From the NCBI GenBank assembly GCA_021413975.1, contig JAIOPJ010000017.1, positions 1 to 42,517 of the forward strand: DNA of 42,517 bases. Reading direction: 5' to 3'. Shown here piece by piece: positions 1 to 7,736 of this stretch. The notes under the pieces are model-generated. The model searched no databases, was not told the DNA's origin, and was given only the letters and a program-made list of their open reading frames with translations. Made by a program: the position numbers and the translations under genes. Position 1 is the stretch's first letter. Each line of letters starts with the position of its first letter. Source of the DNA: Gemmatimonadota bacterium. GTDB lineage: Bacteria; Gemmatimonadota; Gemmatimonadetes; Gemmatimonadales; Gemmatimonadaceae.

Positions 1-114
1 CACCTCATGCGCTACAGCGGGCAGGACCCGGCGCAGGTCTTCAACGAACGGCTCAAGGGGCACCTGCTCGACAAGGCGGACGTCCAGCGCTACCTGCTCG
101 ACGACGATGAATGA
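1..114 (+). CDS. hprK: HPr kinase/phosphorylase, C-terminal end (partial)
   Basis: Only the last 37 residues are in the window; the reading frame is open from base 1 and stops with TGA at 112-114. The segment HLMRYSGQDPAQVFNERL resembles the C-terminal helix of HprK, where a short N-x-L-[LM]-R-like run is followed by F-x-x-R-L. HprK is a bifunctional enzyme that phosphorylates HPr on Ser46 and removes the phosphate again according to metabolic state. The call is supported by context: a complete PTS follows, and its HPr keeps Ser46. The stop overlaps the EIIA start at 107 by 8 bases, so the two are probably translationally coupled. The alternative, the end of rapZ, fits less well because RapZ ends in a different, GGxHRS-containing region. 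Confidence 0.7.
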   Translation, partial: HLMRYSGQDPAQVFNERLKGHLLDKADVQRYLLDDDE

Positions 115-484
115 GCCGACGCGGGACATCATCGCCGGCCACGGGACCTACGCCGCCGGGATGCTCTCCGCCCTCGAGCAGATCGCGGGTCGCGCCGACC
201 GCTTCATCGCCGTGAGCAACGCCGATCTCGAGCCGGGCGCGATCGAGGCGCTCCTGCGCGCCACGATCGCGGCGCATCGTTCACGGGTCATCTTCACCGA
301 CCTCTCCGCCGGCAGTTGCACGATCGCCGCCCGCCGGATCCAGCGTGACCAGCCCGGCCTCGTCCTGGTGACCGGGGCCGCACTGCCGACGATCCTCTCC
401 TACGCCTGCGGCGGCGATCTCCTCAAGTCGGTGGAGCAGGGTCGGACCGCGCTCACCGTGGTCGAGGGCAAGCGTGACCCTTGA
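107..484 (+). CDS. PTS EIIA component, mannose/fructose (Man) family
   Basis: A 125-residue cytoplasmic phosphocarrier. The N-terminus reads IIAGHGTYAAGM, and His12 is in the position of the phosphorylated His10 of ManX-type EIIA domains. It would take phosphate from HPr and pass it to the EIIB encoded next. It is slightly shorter than the usual 130-140 residues but keeps the alternating beta/alpha pattern of the family. The ATG at 107 lies inside the end of hprK and its own end overlaps the EIIB GTG at 474, so the gene sits in a tightly coupled operon. Sugar specificity cannot be read from EIIA. In non-Firmicutes this type of EIIA is often thought to have a regulatory role. Confidence 0.9.
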   Translation: MNEPTRDIIAGHGTYAAGMLSALEQIAGRADRFIAVSNADLEPGAIEALLRATIAAHRSRVIFTDLSAGSCTIAARRIQRDQPGLVLVTGAALPTILSYACGGDLLKSVEQGRTALTVVEGKRDP

Positions 485-965
485 GATCTTCCGGATCGAC
501 GACCGCCTGGTGCACGGGCAGGTCGTGGTCGGGTGGGGCCAGCCCTGCTCGCTCGGGTTCCTCGTGCTCGTCGACGACGAGGTCGCGCGCTCGGAGTGGG
601 AGAAGGAGCTCTATCGCATGGGCGTGCCGCCGGAGATGGAGATCGTCTTCGATTCGGTGGAGAGCGCGGTGGCGCGGCTCGCCGGGTATCGCGCCGACGC
701 ACGCGCGGGGATGCTGCTCACCGGCGACATCGACACCATGGCGCGTCTCGTCGCCGCCGCACCCGACATCCGCACGGTCACCGTGGGCGGCGTGCACCAC
801 AAGCCGGGGCGCGTGCCACGATCGCGCTACGTGTTCCTCACGCCCGCCGAGGAGGCGCGACTGCTCGAGCTCGCCGCCGGCGGCGTGACCGTCGTGGCGC
901 AGGATGTCCCGCAGGCCGCTGCGACGCCCCTCGAGGTCATGCTCCGCGGCGAGGGACCCACATGA
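474..965 (+). CDS. PTS EIIB component, Man family
   Basis: A 163-residue protein starting at GTG 474, which gives MTLEIFRIDDRLVHGQ. The R-I-D-D-R-L-V-H-G-Q signature carries the phosphorylatable histidine (His14), as in the family that uses His rather than Cys. It receives phosphate from EIIA and passes it to the sugar bound by the EIIC/EIID membrane complex. The usual length of a free Man-type EIIB is about 160 residues, so it is complete. It overlaps EIIA upstream by 11 bases, and its TGA overlaps the EIIC ATG at 962. An ORF starting at 481 in another frame is a shadow. Confidence 0.93.
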   Translation: MTLEIFRIDDRLVHGQVVVGWGQPCSLGFLVLVDDEVARSEWEKELYRMGVPPEMEIVFDSVESAVARLAGYRADARAGMLLTGDIDTMARLVAAAPDIRTVTVGGVHHKPGRVPRSRYVFLTPAEEARLLELAAGGVTVVAQDVPQAAATPLEVMLRGEGPT

Positions 966-1657
966 CGTTCACCGACCTCATGATGCTGATGCCGCTCGCG
1001 GTGCTCGGCGCCGTGCTCGGTCTCGACGTCGTGAGTTTCCCGCAGGCCATGATCTCCCGCCCGATCGTCGCGTCGACGCTGGCCGGTGCGCTGATCGGCC
1101 AACCGGGACGCGGGTTGGTGATGGGCGTGGCGCTCGAGTTCTTCGCGCTCGAGTCCATGCCGTTCGGGGCCTCGCGATACCCCGAGTGGGGGTCGGCATC
1201 GGTCGTCGGCGGCGTGCTCTTCGCGCAGACGGCGGATGGCACGGCGGGCGCGATGACGGTCGCGGCGCTCGCGGCATTGCTGACCGCGAGCATCGGCGGC
1301 TCGTCGATGGTGCTGCTGCGCCGCGCGAACGCGGTCTGGGCGCGCAAGCAACAGGCACGCATCACGCGCGGATCGGGGAGTGCCGTCGTGGCGTTGCAGC
1401 TCGTCGGCATGACCTCCGACCTGTTGCGCGGCGGAGCGCTGACGCTCGTCGCGCTCGTCGTCTTCATGCCGTTGTACGAGGCGGTCACGGCCACGCTGAC
1501 CATCTCGCCGGTCCTCTCCCGCGCCGTCGTCGTCTCGATCGCGTCGGCGGTGGGTCTGGCCGCGGTCTGGAAGGTGGTGCACACGACGGTGGGGGCGCGC
1601 TGGTACCTGCTCGGCGGCCTCGCGATGGGCTTCGGGATCGCGGCGGCGCTGAAATGA
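962..1657 (+). CDS. PTS EIIC membrane component, Man family
   Basis: A 231-residue, strongly hydrophobic protein starting at ATG 962, which overlaps the EIIB stop. Segments such as LAVLGAVLGLDVVSFPQAM, TLAGALIGQPGRGLVMGVAL and the C-terminal GGLAMGFGIAAAL are typical of ManY-type permeases, including the G-x-x-x-G-x-x-x-E-F stretch (GVALEFFALESMPFGASRYPE). It forms the inner-membrane channel together with EIID. It is about 30 residues shorter than Escherichia coli ManY. Substrate specificity cannot be assigned. An ORF beginning at 533 reads into the same frame, but its first part is out-of-frame EIIB sequence. Confidence 0.87.
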   Translation: MTFTDLMMLMPLAVLGAVLGLDVVSFPQAMISRPIVASTLAGALIGQPGRGLVMGVALEFFALESMPFGASRYPEWGSASVVGGVLFAQTADGTAGAMTVAALAALLTASIGGSSMVLLRRANAVWARKQQARITRGSGSAVVALQLVGMTSDLLRGGALTLVALVVFMPLYEAVTATLTISPVLSRAVVVSIASAVGLAAVWKVVHTTVGARWYLLGGLAMGFGIAAALK

Positions 1658-2421
1658 ACGCGCCCGTGGCGGCTCCGCATCTCCCGCTCCGCGTCCGCGC
1701 GGCGATGTTGCTGCGTCTGTTCGCCATCCAGGGTGTCTGGAACTACGAGACGATGGTCGGCAACGGCATCGCCTTCGCGCTGGAGCCCGCCCTGAGGCGG
1801 CTGCCGGGCGGGCACACGGGCGACCGGTTCCGGGCGGCGATGGCGCGGCACAGCGGCTACTTCAACGCACACCCCTATCTCGCGTCGGTCGCCGTCGGGG
1901 CGCTGGCGCGCGCCGAACTGGATGGGGTACCGGACGCGCAGATCGAGCGATTCCGCGTGGCGGCACCCGGGCCGCTCGGCTCGGTCGGCGACCGACTCGT
2001 CTGGGCGGGTTGGGTCCCCTTCTCGTCCGCGGTCGCGCTCCTCGCGTTCGGGCTGGGGATGTCCCCGGCTGGCGTGGTGCTGGTATTCCTCGGAACTTAT
2101 AACGTGTTGCATCTGGGCCTTCGCATCTGGGGCCTGCACGCGGGATGGACGCGCGGGCTCGGCGTCGCGTCGGCGCTCGCGAATCCGGTCCTGCGTCAGG
2201 GCCCGGCCCACGTGGCGCGTGCGACGGCGCTGATCGCCGGGGTCGCGCTGCCGGTGGCGGCGGACGGGATCATCGGATCGGGTCGGGCGGTGCTGGGTGG
2301 GGTCCTCGCCGCGGTCGCGGCCGGGGCGGTGATGGTGACCCTGTTGCACGGCCGGATCGAGGGATGGCGCGTCGCCACCTTCGCCCTGGCCGCCTTCGTC
2401 CTCTACGCAATGGTGCGCTGA
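1654..2421 (+). CDS. PTS EIID membrane component, Man family
   Basis: A 255-residue protein from ATG 1654, overlapping the EIIC stop by 4 bases (ATGA). Near the N-terminus, LLRLFAIQGVWNYETMVGNGIAF matches the EIID pattern in which an R-x-x-x-x-Q-x-x-[WF]-N-[YF]-E motif starts the protein. A second typical motif, FNAHPYLASVAVG, corresponds to the F-N-[TS]-[HN]-P-x-[ML] segment of ManZ. Hydrophobic helices fill the C-terminal third. It is part of the membrane translocation complex with EIIC and is shorter than ManZ (about 285). Its end overlaps the HPr start at 2421. Confidence 0.88.
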   Translation: MNAPVAAPHLPLRVRAAMLLRLFAIQGVWNYETMVGNGIAFALEPALRRLPGGHTGDRFRAAMARHSGYFNAHPYLASVAVGALARAELDGVPDAQIERFRVAAPGPLGSVGDRLVWAGWVPFSSAVALLAFGLGMSPAGVVLVFLGTYNVLHLGLRIWGLHAGWTRGLGVASALANPVLRQGPAHVARATALIAGVALPVAADGIIGSGRAVLGGVLAAVAAGAVMVTLLHGRIEGWRVATFALAAFVLYAMVR

Positions 2422-2687
2422 TGCCCGAACGTGCCGTGCAGGTGATCAATGCCAACGGGATCCATGCCCGTCCGGCCGCCGAGATCGTCAAGGTCGCCGG
2501 CCGCTTCCGCGCGGACATCACGCTCGCGCGCGACGACCTCGAGGTGAACGCCAAGAGCATCATGGGCGTCATGATGCTCGCGGCCGAGTGTGGCGCGACG
2601 GTGCGGATCAACGCCAGCGGCGAGGACGCCGACGGCGCACTCGACGCGCTGTCGACGTTGATCGCGAACAAGTTCGGCGAACGGTAG
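2421..2687 (+). CDS. ptsH: Phosphocarrier protein HPr
   Basis: An 88-residue protein, the normal HPr length. The active-site motif NANGIHARPAAEIV places His15 for phosphorylation by enzyme I. The segment NAKSIMGVM places Ser46, the target of HPr kinase, in its usual spot. HPr therefore can be both an energy-coupling carrier (His-P) and a regulatory protein (Ser-P), which fits the hprK gene at the window start. The ATG overlaps the last base of the EIID stop, and the enzyme I GTG follows 4 bases after its own stop. Confidence 0.97.
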   Translation: MPERAVQVINANGIHARPAAEIVKVAGRFRADITLARDDLEVNAKSIMGVMMLAAECGATVRINASGEDADGALDALSTLIANKFGER

Positions 2688-2691
2688 CGGC

Positions 2692-4458
2692 GTGCCCGCC
2701 ACGCTCATCGGCGTCTCGGCGTCGCCAGGGATCGTGGTCGGACCGGCCCACCTCCTGCGGTGGGAGGTGCCGGAGGTACGGGCGCGGGTCATCGAGCCGG
2801 CGGAAGTGGACACCGAGATCCTGCGGCTGCGCGGCGCCGTCGAGGCGGCGGTGGAACGCCTGCGCGCGGTGAAGGCGCGGGCGGAGGAGAACGCCGGCGT
2901 GGCCGAAGCGGCGATCTTCGACGTGCAGATCGCGATCCTGCAGGACGCCGAGCTGCGCGCCCGGGTCGAGACGCTCGTCCGCCAGAACCTCTCGGCCGAG
3001 AAGGCCTTCGACCTCGTGATGCTCGAGTGGCGCGAGCACTTCGGGCGCTCGGCCAACCCGATGATGCGCGAGCGCGTGGGCGACCTGGTCGACGTGCACA
3101 TCCGTCTCCTGTCGCTCCTGCTCGACCTTCCCGACCACGATCCGGTCGGACTGGCGCCGGGTTCGAACGCGATCCTCGTCACGCACGATCTCACGCCGAG
3201 CCTCACGATCCAGCTCGACCGCCGCGCGATCGCCGGCATCGCCACCGACGCCGGCACGCGCACCTCGCACGTGGCGATCCTCGCGCGCTCGCTCGGGCTG
3301 CCCGCGGTGGTGGGTCTGATCGACGCGACGAGCAAGCTGCAGACCGGGGACCCGGTGATCCTCGACGGCACCAATGGCACGCTCATTCCCCGGCCGACGA
3401 CGGCGGTGCTCGCGCAGTTCGCCGACCGGGCCCGCCGCGAGGCCGCGGCACACGCCGAGCTCGCCACGCTGGTGGACGCCGAGGCGATCATGACCGACGG
3501 CGCGCGGGTCACGCTGCGCGCCAACGTCGACCTCCCCGACGAAGCGGTGCGGGCCGCCGAGAGCGGGGCCGAGGGCGTGGGGCTCATGCGGACCGAGTTC
3601 CTCGTCGTGGGGCGTGCGGCGATGCCCAGTGAGGAGGAGCAGTACGAGGCGTACGTCCGGGTGATCAAGGCGTTCGTCGGCCAGCCGGTGGTGATCCGGA
3701 CCTACGACGTGGGTGGCGACAAGCTCCCGATCGGCGGCTTCCCGCACGAACCGAATCCGTTCCTCGGGTGGCGCGCGATCCGGATGTGCCTCGACGAGCC
3801 GGAACTGTTCAAGGTGCAGTTGCGCGCGCTGCTGCGCGCGGCGGTCCACGGCGACGTGCGCATCATGCTCCCGCTGGTCGTGTCGGTGGAGGAGGTGCGG
3901 CAGGCACGGTACCTGTTGCAGGAGGCGGCGGCCGAGCTCTCCCGGCGCGGCGTCCCGCACCGCGAGGACGTGCCGCTCGGGGTGATGGTCGAGACGCCGG
4001 CGGCCGCGATGAGCGCGGACAGCTTCGTGAACGACGTCGCCTTCTTCTCGATCGGGACGAACGACCTGGTGCAGTACACGCTCGCGGTCGACCGAGGGAA
4101 CGCGTCGCTGGTGACGCGCTACACGCCTTTGCATCCGGCCGTCCTGCGGCTCATCGCCCGCACGGTCGAGGTGGCGCGCTCGGCGAAGCTCGAGATCAGC
4201 GTCTGCGGGGAGATGGCGTCGCAGCCGCTCATGGCGTACGCGCTGCTGGGACTCGGCATCCGGACGCTCAGCGTGAGCGCCAGCGGGATCCCGGCCCTCA
4301 AGCGGCTCGTGCGCGGCGTGAGCACCTCCGCCTCCGCGGCGGCGGCGGCGGTCGCGCTCGCGGCGGCGACCCCGCGCGAAGCGGAGCAGGCGCTCCGGAA
4401 CGGCCTCGTGGGTGAACTCGGTGAGGAACTCCTCGACGGGTTGCTCGGCCTCGCCTAG
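2692..4458 (+). CDS. ptsI: PTS enzyme I (phosphoenolpyruvate-protein phosphotransferase)
   Basis: A 588-residue protein from GTG 2692. It takes phosphate from phosphoenolpyruvate and gives it to His15 of HPr. The N-terminal swivelling domain carries the active histidine in GTRTSHVAILARSLGLPAVVG (His193, equivalent to His189 of E. coli). The C-terminal PEP-binding barrel has GLMRTEFL, RTYDVGGDK, FFSIGTNDLVQYTLAVDR and the conserved Cys in ISVCGEMAS. The length is close to the usual 570-580, with a short Ala-rich tail. It is the last gene of the PTS operon; a terminator hairpin follows at 4490. Confidence 0.97.
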   Translation: MPATLIGVSASPGIVVGPAHLLRWEVPEVRARVIEPAEVDTEILRLRGAVEAAVERLRAVKARAEENAGVAEAAIFDVQIAILQDAELRARVETLVRQNLSAEKAFDLVMLEWREHFGRSANPMMRERVGDLVDVHIRLLSLLLDLPDHDPVGLAPGSNAILVTHDLTPSLTIQLDRRAIAGIATDAGTRTSHVAILARSLGLPAVVGLIDATSKLQTGDPVILDGTNGTLIPRPTTAVLAQFADRARREAAAHAELATLVDAEAIMTDGARVTLRANVDLPDEAVRAAESGAEGVGLMRTEFLVVGRAAMPSEEEQYEAYVRVIKAFVGQPVVIRTYDVGGDKLPIGGFPHEPNPFLGWRAIRMCLDEPELFKVQLRALLRAAVHGDVRIMLPLVVSVEEVRQARYLLQEAAAELSRRGVPHREDVPLGVMVETPAAAMSADSFVNDVAFFSIGTNDLVQYTLAVDRGNASLVTRYTPLHPAVLRLIARTVEVARSAKLEISVCGEMASQPLMAYALLGLGIRTLSVSASGIPALKRLVRGVSTSASAAAAAVALAAATPREAEQALRNGLVGELGEELLDGLLGLA

Positions 4459-4489
4459 GGGCGTTATCCTTCGACGAGCGAGTTGACCG

Positions 4490-4522
4490 AAGGCCGGCGC
4501 GTCGCGCCGGCCTTCCTGTTTT
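4490..4522 (+). terminator. Intrinsic terminator after ptsI
   Basis: AAGGCCGGCG, a 5-base loop, then CGCCGGCCTT gives a perfect 10-bp GC-rich stem at 4490-4514. It is followed by CCTGTTTT (4515-4522), a short T-rich tail. It lies 31 bases after the ptsI stop and ends the PTS operon before metK, which starts at 4550. Confidence 0.8.
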
Positions 4523-4549
4523 CCCGGCCCACCCACAGCCCTCCCTCCC

Positions 4550-5728
4550 GTGCTGCACCGCCATCTCTTCACGTCCGAGTCCGTCACCGAAGGCCATCCG
4601 GACAAGGTCGCCGACCAGATCTCCGACGCGGTGCTCGATGCGCTGCTCGCCCAGGATGCGCACTCGCGCGTCGCCTGCGAGACGATGGTGACCACGGGGC
4701 TCGCGACGATCTTCGGCGAGGTGACCACGGCGGCCTGGGTCGATCTCCGCGGCCTCGTGCGCGAGACGATCAAGAACATCGGCTACACCGAGGCCGGCAT
4801 CGGGTTCGATTCCGATTCGTGCGCGGTGCTCAACGCGCTCGGCCAGCAGTCGCGCGACATCGGTCAGGGCGTCGACACCGGCGGCGCGGGCGACCAGGGG
4901 ATGATGTTCGGCTTCGCCTGCGACGAGACCGACGAACTGATGCCGCTCCCGATCACGCTCGCGCACAAGCTCACGCACGCGCTCGCCGATCGCCGCAAGG
5001 ATGGCACGCTGCCCTGGCTCCGCCCCGACGGCAAGTCGCAGGTCTCGGTGGTCTACGAGGACGGGCGCCCGGTGGAGGTCGACACGGTCGTCATCTCCAC
5101 GCAGCATGCCGACACGGTCAAGAACAAGGCGATCCACGAGTCCGTGAAGCGCGACATCATCGAGGCGGTCATCCCGCCCGAGCTGCGCGCCAAGAGGATG
5201 AAGCTCCACATCAACCCGACCGGCCGCTTCGTCGTCGGCGGCCCGCACGGGGATGCCGGACTGACCGGACGCAAGATCATCGTCGACACCTACGGCGGCT
5301 ATGGCCGTCACGGTGGCGGCGCGTTCTCGGGCAAGGATCCGTCCAAGGTCGATCGCTCGGCCGCCTACGCGGCCCGTTGGGTCGCCAAGAACATCGTCGC
5401 CGCCAAGCTCGCGACGAAGTGCGAGGTCCAGCTCGCCTACGCGATCGGCGTCGCCAAGCCCGTCTCGGTGATGGTCGACACCTTCGGCACCAACACCGTC
5501 GACGAGCGGAGGATCATGCAGGCCGTGGCCGCGACCTTCGACCTCACGCCGAAGGGGATCATCGACGCACTCGACCTCCGCAAGCCGATCTACGGCCCGA
5601 CCGCGGCGTACGGGCACTTCGGTCGCACCCCCGCGAAGGTCGAGCGCCTCGGCAGGAAGGTCTCGCTGTTCAACTGGGAGCGGACCGACAAGGTCGCCGA
5701 GCTCAAGCGCGCCGTCCGCGGCGCCTGA
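4550..5728 (+). CDS. metK: S-adenosylmethionine synthase
   Basis: A 392-residue MetK, which makes S-adenosylmethionine from methionine and ATP. Visible motifs are SVTEGHPDK (residues 11-19, ATP/metal site), [16 protein letters not shown] (the hexapeptide loop region) and [19 protein letters not shown] (the second ATP/Mg signature). The length is near the usual 380-400. The start GTG 4550 is the only in-frame start that gives the usual short N-terminus before [11 protein letters not shown]. No Shine-Dalgarno sequence precedes it; the leader is pyrimidine-rich. It stands just after the PTS terminator, so it needs its own promoter, for which I found no strong candidate. The next gene follows 16 bases downstream. 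Confidence 0.97.
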   Translation: MLHRHLFTSESVTEGHPDKVADQISDAVLDALLAQDAHSRVACETMVTTGLATIFGEVTTAAWVDLRGLVRETIKNIGYTEAGIGFDSDSCAVLNALGQQSRDIGQGVDTGGAGDQGMMFGFACDETDELMPLPITLAHKLTHALADRRKDGTLPWLRPDGKSQVSVVYEDGRPVEVDTVVISTQHADTVKNKAIHESVKRDIIEAVIPPELRAKRMKLHINPTGRFVVGGPHGDAGLTGRKIIVDTYGGYGRHGGGAFSGKDPSKVDRSAAYAARWVAKNIVAAKLATKCEVQLAYAIGVAKPVSVMVDTFGTNTVDERRIMQAVAATFDLTPKGIIDALDLRKPIYGPTAAYGHFGRTPAKVERLGRKVSLFNWERTDKVAELKRAVRGA

Positions 5729-5744
5729 TCGCCCAGGAGGCGTC

Positions 5745-6254
5745 GTGGTCGAGGTGGTGGTCTCGCGACTCGGACTCGATGCCTCCTCGCAGGCATTCGT
5801 GGTCGTGTTGGAGGAGAAGGGCGGCGAACGGGCGCTCCCGATCTGGATAGGGCGCCCCGAGGCCGAGGCGATCGCGGCCCACCTCAATCATGTGAAGCGC
5901 GAACGTCCCATGACGCATGACCTCGCCCAGTCGATCATCAACGGGCTGGGCGGGCTGCTGCGCCGCGTGCAGGTGACCCGCGTGCTCGAGGGGACGTTCT
6001 TCGCCGAGCTGCATTTCAACCGGGGCGGTCAGCCGGTGGTGATCGACGCACGACCGTCCGACGCGATCGCGCTCGCCTTGCGCCTCGGGGCGCCGATCTT
6101 CGTCGCCGACGCGCTCTTCGGCAATGATTCCGACGACAACGATGGCGGGAGCGAACGCCCCACGGCGGGCGAAGGCGACGAGCTCTCGGCCGACGAGTTG
6201 AAGCGACATCTCGCGCAGCTGCGGCCCGAGGACTTCGGGCGGTTCTCGCTTTGA
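5745..6254 (+). CDS. Bifunctional nuclease family protein (DUF151)
   Basis: A 169-residue protein from GTG 5745 with an AGGAGG-like site just before it. The core VVVLEEKGGERALPIWIGRPEA, the stretch RPMTHDLAQSIINGLGG and VIDARPSDAIALALRLGAPIFV are the hallmark segments of the DUF151/BFN domain. Some members act as DNase/RNase, and others are linked to stress or secondary-metabolism regulation. In many bacteria its role is unknown. The last 45 residues are acidic and variable, then end in a short helix (DELKRHLAQLRPEDFGRF). It is probably co-transcribed with metK and with the exported orphan 13 bases downstream. Confidence 0.88.
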   Translation: MVEVVVSRLGLDASSQAFVVVLEEKGGERALPIWIGRPEAEAIAAHLNHVKRERPMTHDLAQSIINGLGGLLRRVQVTRVLEGTFFAELHFNRGGQPVVIDARPSDAIALALRLGAPIFVADALFGNDSDDNDGGSERPTAGEGDELSADELKRHLAQLRPEDFGRFSL

Positions 6255-6267
6255 ACGGGATCCGCTG

Positions 6268-7449
6268 ATGTCGATCCGCATCACCGGCGCCAGGAGACTC
6301 CTGTCCGCGGCTGCATTCCCCGTGGCCGCATCGCTGTGCGCGATCGGGACCCTCGGAGCGCAGGGGACCGAGCGGAGCATCGAGGGCACCGTCACGCGCC
6401 CGGGGCCGACGGCTGCCGGGTTGCCGGTGGCCGGCGCGTGGGCGGTACTGCATCGCGTGGGTGCCGACACCGCGGGCCCGATCGATTCGATGCGCACCAC
6501 CGCCACTGGAGTCTTCCGATTCCGCTATCGCGCGACCGGGGACTCGCTGGCCGTCTACTTCGTCTCGACGAGCCGCGGCGGCGTCTCGTACTTCACGCCG
6601 CCGGCGCGCGAGCGGGTGGTCCGCGGCGGATCGGCCGACCTGCTCGTCTTCGACACCACGAGCGCACCGATCCCGATCCGGGTGCGCGGGCGGCACCTCA
6701 TCGTCACCGCGCCCGATTCCGCGACCGGACGGACGCGCACGCTCGTCGAAGCGTACGAGCTGAGCAACGACAGCTCGGTCACGCGCATCGCGCGGGGACG
6801 CCGGGGGATCACCTTCGATGCGGCGCTGCCCGAGGGCGTCGCCACGATCACCGCCGGACAGGGGGATGTGTCGAGCGATGCGGTCGTCGCCGAGGAGGGG
6901 CGGATGCGCCTCAATGCGCCGCTCTCCCCGGGCCTGAAGCAGGTGACGTTCTCGTATGAACTCCCGGCCCGCACCGATCCGATCGAGATCCTCGTCGAGG
7001 CGCCGACGACGGTGCTCGAGGTCCTCGTCGAGGATGCCAACGCGCAGGTCGCCGGGGCGGGTCTCGTCGCGGTCGATCCGGTGCAGATCGAGGGACGGGC
7101 CTTCCGGCGATTCCTCGCCCAGGACGTGGCCGCCGCGCAGACGTTCAGTGTCTCGGTGCCACCGTCCGGCTCGTCGCGGCAGCTGCGGGTGATGCTGATC
7201 GTGACCGCCGTCGGCGCCGCGATGCTCCTCGGCCTCGGCATGTTCGTGATGCGCGGCGGCCCTGGTGGATTCACGAGTCGCCGCCTGGACGACCCCGAGG
7301 CGCTCGCGCTCGCCGTCGCCGCGCTCGACGCGGCACACGAAGGCCTCTCGGCGCCGACCGAGCAGCAGAAGGCCGAGCATTATCTCGCGCGCGCGCGACT
7401 GAAGGGCCGGCTCGCGAACGCGCTTGCCAAGCGCGACGGCTTGCGGTAG
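6268..7449 (+). CDS. Exported protein of unknown function with C-terminal membrane anchor
   Basis: A 393-residue protein I cannot assign to a named family. Residues 1 to about 31 look like a signal peptide (RRLLSAAAFPVAASLCAIGTL, then GAQG). Residues about 35-130 resemble a carboxypeptidase-regulatory/CNA-B-like beta domain (IEGTVTRPGP...GLPVAGAWAVLH, then TATGVFRFRY). A second beta-rich region follows. One membrane helix lies near residues 308-329 (LRVMLIVTAVGAAMLLGLGMF). The 64-residue tail is charged and helical and would lie in the cytoplasm. It overlaps nothing and ends 20 bases before the riboswitch, so transcription from metK could run into that RNA. No catalytic motif is visible. Confidence 0.75.
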   Translation: MSIRITGARRLLSAAAFPVAASLCAIGTLGAQGTERSIEGTVTRPGPTAAGLPVAGAWAVLHRVGADTAGPIDSMRTTATGVFRFRYRATGDSLAVYFVSTSRGGVSYFTPPARERVVRGGSADLLVFDTTSAPIPIRVRGRHLIVTAPDSATGRTRTLVEAYELSNDSSVTRIARGRRGITFDAALPEGVATITAGQGDVSSDAVVAEEGRMRLNAPLSPGLKQVTFSYELPARTDPIEILVEAPTTVLEVLVEDANAQVAGAGLVAVDPVQIEGRAFRRFLAQDVAAAQTFSVSVPPSGSSRQLRVMLIVTAVGAAMLLGLGMFVMRGGPGGFTSRRLDDPEALALAVAALDAAHEGLSAPTEQQKAEHYLARARLKGRLANALAKRDGLR

Positions 7450-7469
7450 CCTTCGCCCCACAACCGAAG

Positions 7470-7622
7470 GCGAACGCGGGACACGGAAGCCGGTGAGATG
7501 CCGGCGCGGCCCCGCCACTGTATCGGGCAAGCAGTCGAACGTCCGCTCAACACCGCCACTGGACCGCGAGGTCCGGGAAGGCGAGCGAGACGGCCCGGAG
7601 CCAGGAGACGACCCACGTTCGC
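7470..7622 (+). promoter_or_regulatory. Cobalamin (B12) riboswitch aptamer
   Basis: The conserved aptamer core is readable: GGAAGCCGGTG near 7485-7495, then GCGCGGCCCCGCCACTGTA (7504-7522) and the B12 box AGCCAGGAGACGAC (7599-7612). A perfect 7-bp closing helix pairs GCGAACG (7470-7476) with CGTTCGC (7616-7622). The RNA precedes a BtuF-BtuC-BtuD importer, as known for this class, where bound cobalamin turns expression off. The remaining leader (7623-7736) contains three further hairpins: 7635-7652, 7661-7696 and the SD-masking one at 7707-7732. Confidence 0.93.
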
Positions 7623-7706
7623 GCGACATATCCGGACCCTCGGGGGAGGGTCGGTGTCGTTGACGCGCTCGTGTCCTGTCCGGACGACGCGCGTCACGTG
7701 CATCGA

Positions 7707-7732
7707 GGCTCCTTCGCATCGCAGAAGGAGCC
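7707..7732 (+). promoter_or_regulatory. SD-sequestering hairpin of the riboswitch expression platform
   Basis: GGCTCCTTC (7707-7715) pairs perfectly with GAAGGAGCC (7724-7732). The 3' arm contains the Shine-Dalgarno GGAG (7727-7730), which sits 6 bases before the btuF GTG at 7737. Folding would hide the ribosome site. There is only a TTT after the stem, so translational control looks more likely than termination. Confidence 0.7.
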
Positions 7733-7736
7733 TTTC

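Noticed and set aside
2608..4779. Very long minus-strand ORF opposite ptsI (723 codons).
   Set aside because: It mirrors ptsI, runs past both of its ends and has a skewed Arg/His/Asp-rich composition typical of antisense frames in GC-rich DNA.
7671..7736. Earlier start for btuF at GTG 7671.
   Set aside because: It adds residues without signal character and lies in the riboswitch platform; GTG 7737 has a ribosome site and gives a proper lipobox.
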